64,000 bases of DNA from Dermanyssus gallinae. Taxonomy: Eukaryota; Arthropoda; Arachnida; Mesostigmata; Dermanyssidae. Positions 59,372 to 64,000 of the stretch are shown here, one piece after another. The stretch lies in contig QVRM01002223.1 in assembly GCA_003439945.1 (NCBI GenBank), positions 248,001-312,000 of the forward strand. The letters are read 5' to 3'. The notes beneath the pieces were generated by a model. It was given only the letters and a program-made list of their open reading frames with translations. It did no database searches and was not told where the DNA came from. Position numbers and translations under genes: made by a program. Numbering within the stretch: position 1 is the first letter of the stretch; the number at the start of each line of letters is the position of its first letter.

Positions 59372-61601
59372 TGGTTCATTGGTTGACTAATTACCACGAC
59401 CTTATTGGAAAGGTTGTACAAGGCGACCATAATCATCATAGTGCCGAATGTGGTGCGCAATCTGTCAAGCAAAGACCTGAATCACAATATATCTTATGGT
59501 TTCGGTAGAAAGAGCAAAACCTTTGCTCCAAGAAGTATTACGCTTCAAGATGAAATAGTCAGACAATTTGCCGTGTCATATACTATGGTTTTAAAGTCTA
59601 AGAGCAATCTGTGTTGAATATCGGACACGATTAGAAGTATTACCTGGCATCTGTGTGTATTTCAGCGACCCGAAGCCCGTTTTCAGAAGCGAAGGGTATG
59701 TTATTCTTTGGTATAAAACTTGATGTCACGCTACGAATGCCAAAATTGCGCAATGCACTCAGTGCTGCTATAGCCATAGGCGTCCGACAATTCAAGCCAG
59801 AATTCAACGTGATTCTGATCTCTGAAAGTTGTCCATATATGAAGGTACAAGGCAAATTAAAAGGTACGAAAAGACATTGTGGGTATAGTTGGAGTGAAAT
59901 GTATTTAAAACTAATCACCGGAGGCCTGAGCACAACGATAACATTCATTCAGTAGTCGAAGGATTCCCTGTTCTCCTGAGGAGTTCCTGCGGCTGCGACA
60001 GGAACCATTTCTATAATTTGTGTTTCAGTTCTTCGTTCAAGTTGGAGCGCCTTTCTTTAAGCTGTAGGGCAGATGCTCTGGCTGCCCCCACTTGAACTTG
60101 GCCAGTACACCTTGTGTGGAAAGTGGACCCGCGTCATCGCTTAGTAGATTCACTCCCTCCATGAGCAACCCAGGCAATTTTTTCGTGATGGTTCACGTCA
60201 CGCTTAACGTTTTTCCGTGCTCGAGGAATTGGATGGGTATCGGACCCCGGACGTCGAAAAGGTTGATAAGTATCACAGGAATAATCTGAACGCAAACGTT
60301 CGTAGCAGAACCCATCTTCTTCATCCGTTAGAAAAAAGTCGGCTACCACTATGAGTCCGCGTTGGGCTGCGCACAAGCTCGGATCGCTAACCCGCAATGC
60401 AAGATGATGCACTCGCTAACCCGCTAACCATGCAAGATGATGAAAAATATCTTCTCTGCTATCTATCTACACCCCGACGCAGAGGTCGGCGCAGAACGCC
60501 AATCAATGCTGAAAGGTTAAGGCCTGCCGTAACTATTAGACGGCAGTCTACGTCAGTTAAAGTAGTTGTATCACTACAAGGTTGTCGCTTGTGGTATGCC
60601 ATGTCGAACGTGCGTTTCTTTAGGCGAAGCATAGGTGCACAACACCCTATATTTAGTATGAAAACCTAGAATTAGGGCCTAAACTGCCACTATTTCTAAA
60701 TTTACGGCTGTCATCGCGACCTCATAGCATTGAAGCTTGGTCTGGTGGGGATGCATACTCTTCTATCCCGACCCGCTTTATGTTTCCGAAACGCGGAGAA
60801 GCGATTATTGGGTAATAGTTTTAGAAAATAGAGCTTAGAGTTCGACCACGCTCTGAAATGCAGGTGAGATCTGTGTTGTGTCGGCGTGGTCTAGTGGTAT
60901 CAAATGATCTTTGTCTGCACACAAACGCACGGATAGAGACACGCATAGAGTGCATCAGCGAACATTACAGAAGTAGGCGAAATACGTTGCAGCGCATTCA
61001 CTGCTAAGCGGCACCATTGCAAACACATTGTTTTCGATTATCTGGCCGTAGTATTATTGCAATTGACTAATAATTGAGAATCGATCCGCATTCATGTGAC
61101 GAATGATAAGAATGAGCGAAAATAAAATGTTTATGTATAGGGTCCCCAGAAATCGTCCAACAAATTTTGGGGCCTAGTACAACTTGGCAAAAAATCGTTT
61201 TTCCAATGGAACAAGGGAGTGAAAATGCCTTTCTAGAGTGACAGCGAAATCACCGAACATCAAGCTTTTTATCCTGACATATCTGCACTAAATCTGCAAT
61301 TGCGAGAGCCCCAGTCATCTTATCGACAAATCAATTATACACGTCTCACATTGTTTAAATTGCATTCTACGTTAGCTTAAAGCAGAACAAATGTTGTATT
61401 AAAGACAATTCTCAAAAAAATGAAATTCTTTGCAATTCTTATACTTTAACTTTCACACACAATTAAAAAGATATGTGCGCCCCTTGTTGCATTGAAAAAA
61501 ATATATTTTTTGCGGAGTTGTACTAGATTCCAAAGTTTGTTAGACAAATTCTGGGAGACCCAACACATATGTATATATTTATATATATACATTTTTATTA
61601 G
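59372..61601. other. Intergenic DNA, possible element debris
   Basis: Open frames at 59653-59955 (+) and 60134-60412 (-) look protein-like but are not recognised. A tRNA-like head GCGTGGTCTAGTGGTATCA at about 60887-60905 has no B box and may be a SINE remnant. From 61139, GGTCCCCAGAAATCG...CTTGGCAAAAAATCGTTTTT resembles the pattern of the foldback element's left end. Confidence 0.35.
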
Positions 61602-61770
61602 TTTTTTTGTAAGGCTAATGCCCGTGTACGGTTTTTTCATGTCATGGCTGATTTTTAATCAACTCCGGCCAAAACCATGAAAACCAATATAAGAGAGGCC
61701 GGTCTCGGTCTCGAACCCAGGTCTCCCGAATGCAAGGCAAAGGCTTTGCCACTGAGCCATCTTGCTCGGT
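61602..61770 (-). mobile_element. tRNA-Ala-like SINE, family 2, copy 2
   Basis: Reverse orientation. It has perfect polymerase III boxes, A box TGGCTCAGTGG (complement of 61749-61759) and B box GGTTCGAGACC (complement of 61707-61717), and the Ala-TGC-like TTTGCCTTGCATTCGGGAG. The body matches 35775-35970 but is about 25 bp shorter in the middle. The 3' end carries an A-run (complement of 61602-61608). Better preserved than copy 1. TA-rich DNA flanks the head. Confidence 0.88.
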
Positions 61771-62481
61771 ATATATATAAAAAAAAAAATATATATATAT
61801 ATAAATATATATATATGTATATAGTCGTAGATTGGGACAGAGAAAGGAAGCAGTTACAAGTGTTCTTTGTGATCATGACGAGCGATCTTATTTGCGTAGA
61901 CAGTGAAATTGACGATCTGATTGGGGGCGGTCTTTTCGTGTTGTCGTTTTCCCGCCTGAGGGAGACAGCCTTGAACGAAAGGAGCGACGAGAAAGGAAAA
62001 AGAGAGAGAGAGAGAGAGAAGATCGGCGAGCCCCACGTTCGCCTTTGGCAGTCTTGGGGCTGAGTTCGTTCTTCTCCACTTAACAACCGCTGTGTCACTC
62101 TCTGCAGCTCGCAACCTCATCCTCAACGGCCGGAAGTGTCGATCCAGATCGGCCAACCAGATCAGACCGACTGTTGGTCAGGCCGGTCAGCAGACATTCG
62201 TTTGCTGATCCAATCCTCGCAATGTTCGCTCGCACACTACTCAGTTCTCACTACAACCACAACAGGATTCCTATCCACATCCTGCCCATCAGGCGCAGCA
62301 TTACCCGTTTTGCCTGACGAGAGAAGAAGCCCGCGGGGCTCGGCGTTGGTCACTTAGTGCGGGGGCCTACTTCAGCAGCGCGCATGCGTCTATTTATCTA
62401 TGAACGTAGAGGTTTATCGTTATTTGAATGTATATATATATATATACTTGTATAATCATCTATGTAAGTGTACATTAGTAA

Positions 62482-62513
<32 letters not shown>

Positions 62514-62548
62514 CTCGTATAATCATATATGTATGTGTACATTAGTAA

Positions 62549-62615
<67 letters not shown>

Positions 62616-62624
62616 GTACATTAG

Positions 62625-62656
<32 letters not shown>

Positions 62657-64000
62657 TGATGTCGTTATCCTATCTGTGTCTCTCTCTATGCCTGTATGCG
62701 TGTTGGTGTTCATGTCTATGTCTATATAGGCTTGAATGTACGCGTGTATGTAGTACATAGTTGTCCCTATTCTTTACCGCATTTGCATAGATAGGCAGGC
62801 CACAATGGTGTGGTGGTGTTGACAAGTGGAAGTGGGGTGGTGTTGACAAGTAGAAGTGGGGTAGTGTTGACAAGTGCAAGTCAGCAACAATGACGACACC
62901 AACAAGAGAAGCAACAGCAGCAGCAACAACAACAACAACAAAAACATTAGAACGGATACAACAACAACAACAACAACAATAGCAACGCGACCTACAGAGA
63001 AATGTCACGTCCAATAACGCTTTCGCCAACTATGTTCGTAGAATTGCCGTTCTGCGGAAGACCAGTGGGCCAAGAAGGTCTCTCTTGTCACATTGTCTAT
63101 CGTGGAGTCTGTCATACGACAGCGATAGCAATAATAGCACCAGCAACAACAAGGTCAACGACACTATTAACAACGGCGACAACAGCAACAACAACAACAA
63201 CAATAACAATAGCAACTGCAATAAAAAAGCAACAATAACAACTGCAATGACAAAAGCAGCAACAACAACAAAGCCTGGCAGAACTGCGTAGCGTAACGCC
63301 AAACAAGGACCGCAAGTAGTGCAAGCAAACCCTTTCATTCAGCGAGGTTGCCTTTGTGGCAGGCATTCGAACAGGCATGTTGTATCGGAAGACGACGTTC
63401 TCCAATAAAGAACCAATCGATAATCTTTTTTGTTGAACATACGCTACCTCGCGTCGTGTGTTCGTCGTCAAGTTCGTCATTAGACACGCATATTGATTAC
63501 AACTAGCGTATACTAAAGATAAACCTGCTTTCCTCTTCACACGCTTAGACATCTGTCTGTCTGACAAATTTAAGAGATTACCCCGAGTGAGAACTTTGAT
63601 TGCGGGGCGGGGCGGGCGGGGGGACGGGGGGGGGGGTTGTAATGCTTGATACGTTTCGATAGGTTGTTCACTGAGTAAAAGTAAATTTCCACGGCGTCAC
63701 AATGATCGTTTGTACAGTATACGACGGAGAAATAACACTGTCGACATTGCTGCATGTCAAGTTTCAGGCAGAAGCGACGTTTAGATTACGTGTAGTAAAC
63801 ATGTGAGTATGTTCATCGTATCATCATGGAATATCACCGAATAAACGCATGTAATACATATAGCTGAGATCGTGGGCGATCTCTCAGTAGGTGGAGCGAT
63901 AAAATGCTGTAGACATGATGAGGTGCAAGGTGAGTGACAATGCGATTGCTGACGATCGACCGACGACACACGCGAATGAACATTTCCCAGCAGTGTTTGT
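61771..64000. other. Repeat-rich DNA at the window end
   Basis: (TA)n at 61771-61822 and a very long (TA)n cluster at 62427-62652 in which TACTCGTATAATCAT... and ACATTAGTAATATT... segments recur (62440-62485, 62510-62552), a 33-bp tandem (GTTGACAAGTGGAAGTGGGG type) at 62816-62880, CAA/CAG trinucleotides at 62905-62982 and 63130-63270, and a G-run at 63601-63636. The GC-rich part 62040-62360 could be exonic but shows no motif. Confidence 0.5.
62427..62652. repeat. (TA)n array with internal duplications
   Basis: TA blocks are separated by a repeated spacer: GTACATTAGTAATATTTATA occurs at about 62470 and 62537, and a shortened form at 62616. This indicates larger-unit duplication inside the microsatellite. 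Confidence 0.85.

Noticed and set aside
62235..62262. Arthropod initiator TCAGTT as a core promoter
   Set aside because: A lone hexamer without TATA box, downstream element or a recognisable first exon is too weak.

Overview
This is a window of animal nuclear DNA. The evidence is one split gene with GT-AG introns, three tRNA-derived SINE families, several LINE clades, mariner elements and abundant (TA)n and (GTT/CAA)n microsatellites. Third-position G/C preference in the exons, mariner with DD34D, and LINEs with a restriction-like endonuclease fit an arthropod. A chelicerate (mite or tick) is possible, but the sequence alone does not settle this. I see no rRNA, CRISPR array or functional-looking tRNA gene.

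Layout. Positions 2-55 look like the last codons of an upstream + strand protein. From 56 to about 7140 lies a GC-moderate domain packed with trinucleotide and dinucleotide repeats and a 33-bp minisatellite, with no recognisable gene. The one confident host gene is at 7993-13812 (+). It encodes the mitochondrial-processing peptidase beta subunit (PMPCB) in seven exons, giving a 478-residue protein with the HxxEH zinc site and an arginine-rich presequence. Intron 4 carries a SINE with a 16-bp target-site duplication and a strong hairpin.

From about 14.4 kb to the end the window is mostly a graveyard of mobile elements with a few younger insertions. LINE debris lies at 14.8-16.9, 19.7-22.6, 23.2, 28.8, 43-44, 44.3-47 and 58-59.1 kb. 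Three insertions of a LINE family with a C-terminal restriction-like endonuclease (RLE) lie at 30.3-31.3 (+), 48.6-50.6 (-) and 52.1-54.4 kb (+). The last preserves a gag-like ORF1, an ORF2 zinc finger and the endonuclease, but has lost its reverse transcriptase. Other elements are an LTR end with polypurine tract (18.0-18.7 kb), an almost intact mariner (39087-40405), and beside it a 729-bp foldback element with 235-bp inverted repeats (40490-41218). The last two sit inside one (TA)n tract.

Three GC-richer islands full of (GTT)n, (CGT)n and (AAT)n repeats (about 32-33.3, 47.2-48.3 and 54.9-57 kb) hold candidate but unproven exons. The SINEs are presumably mobilised by LINE machinery. The DNA transposons depend on TA targets, which the (TA)n arrays supply.
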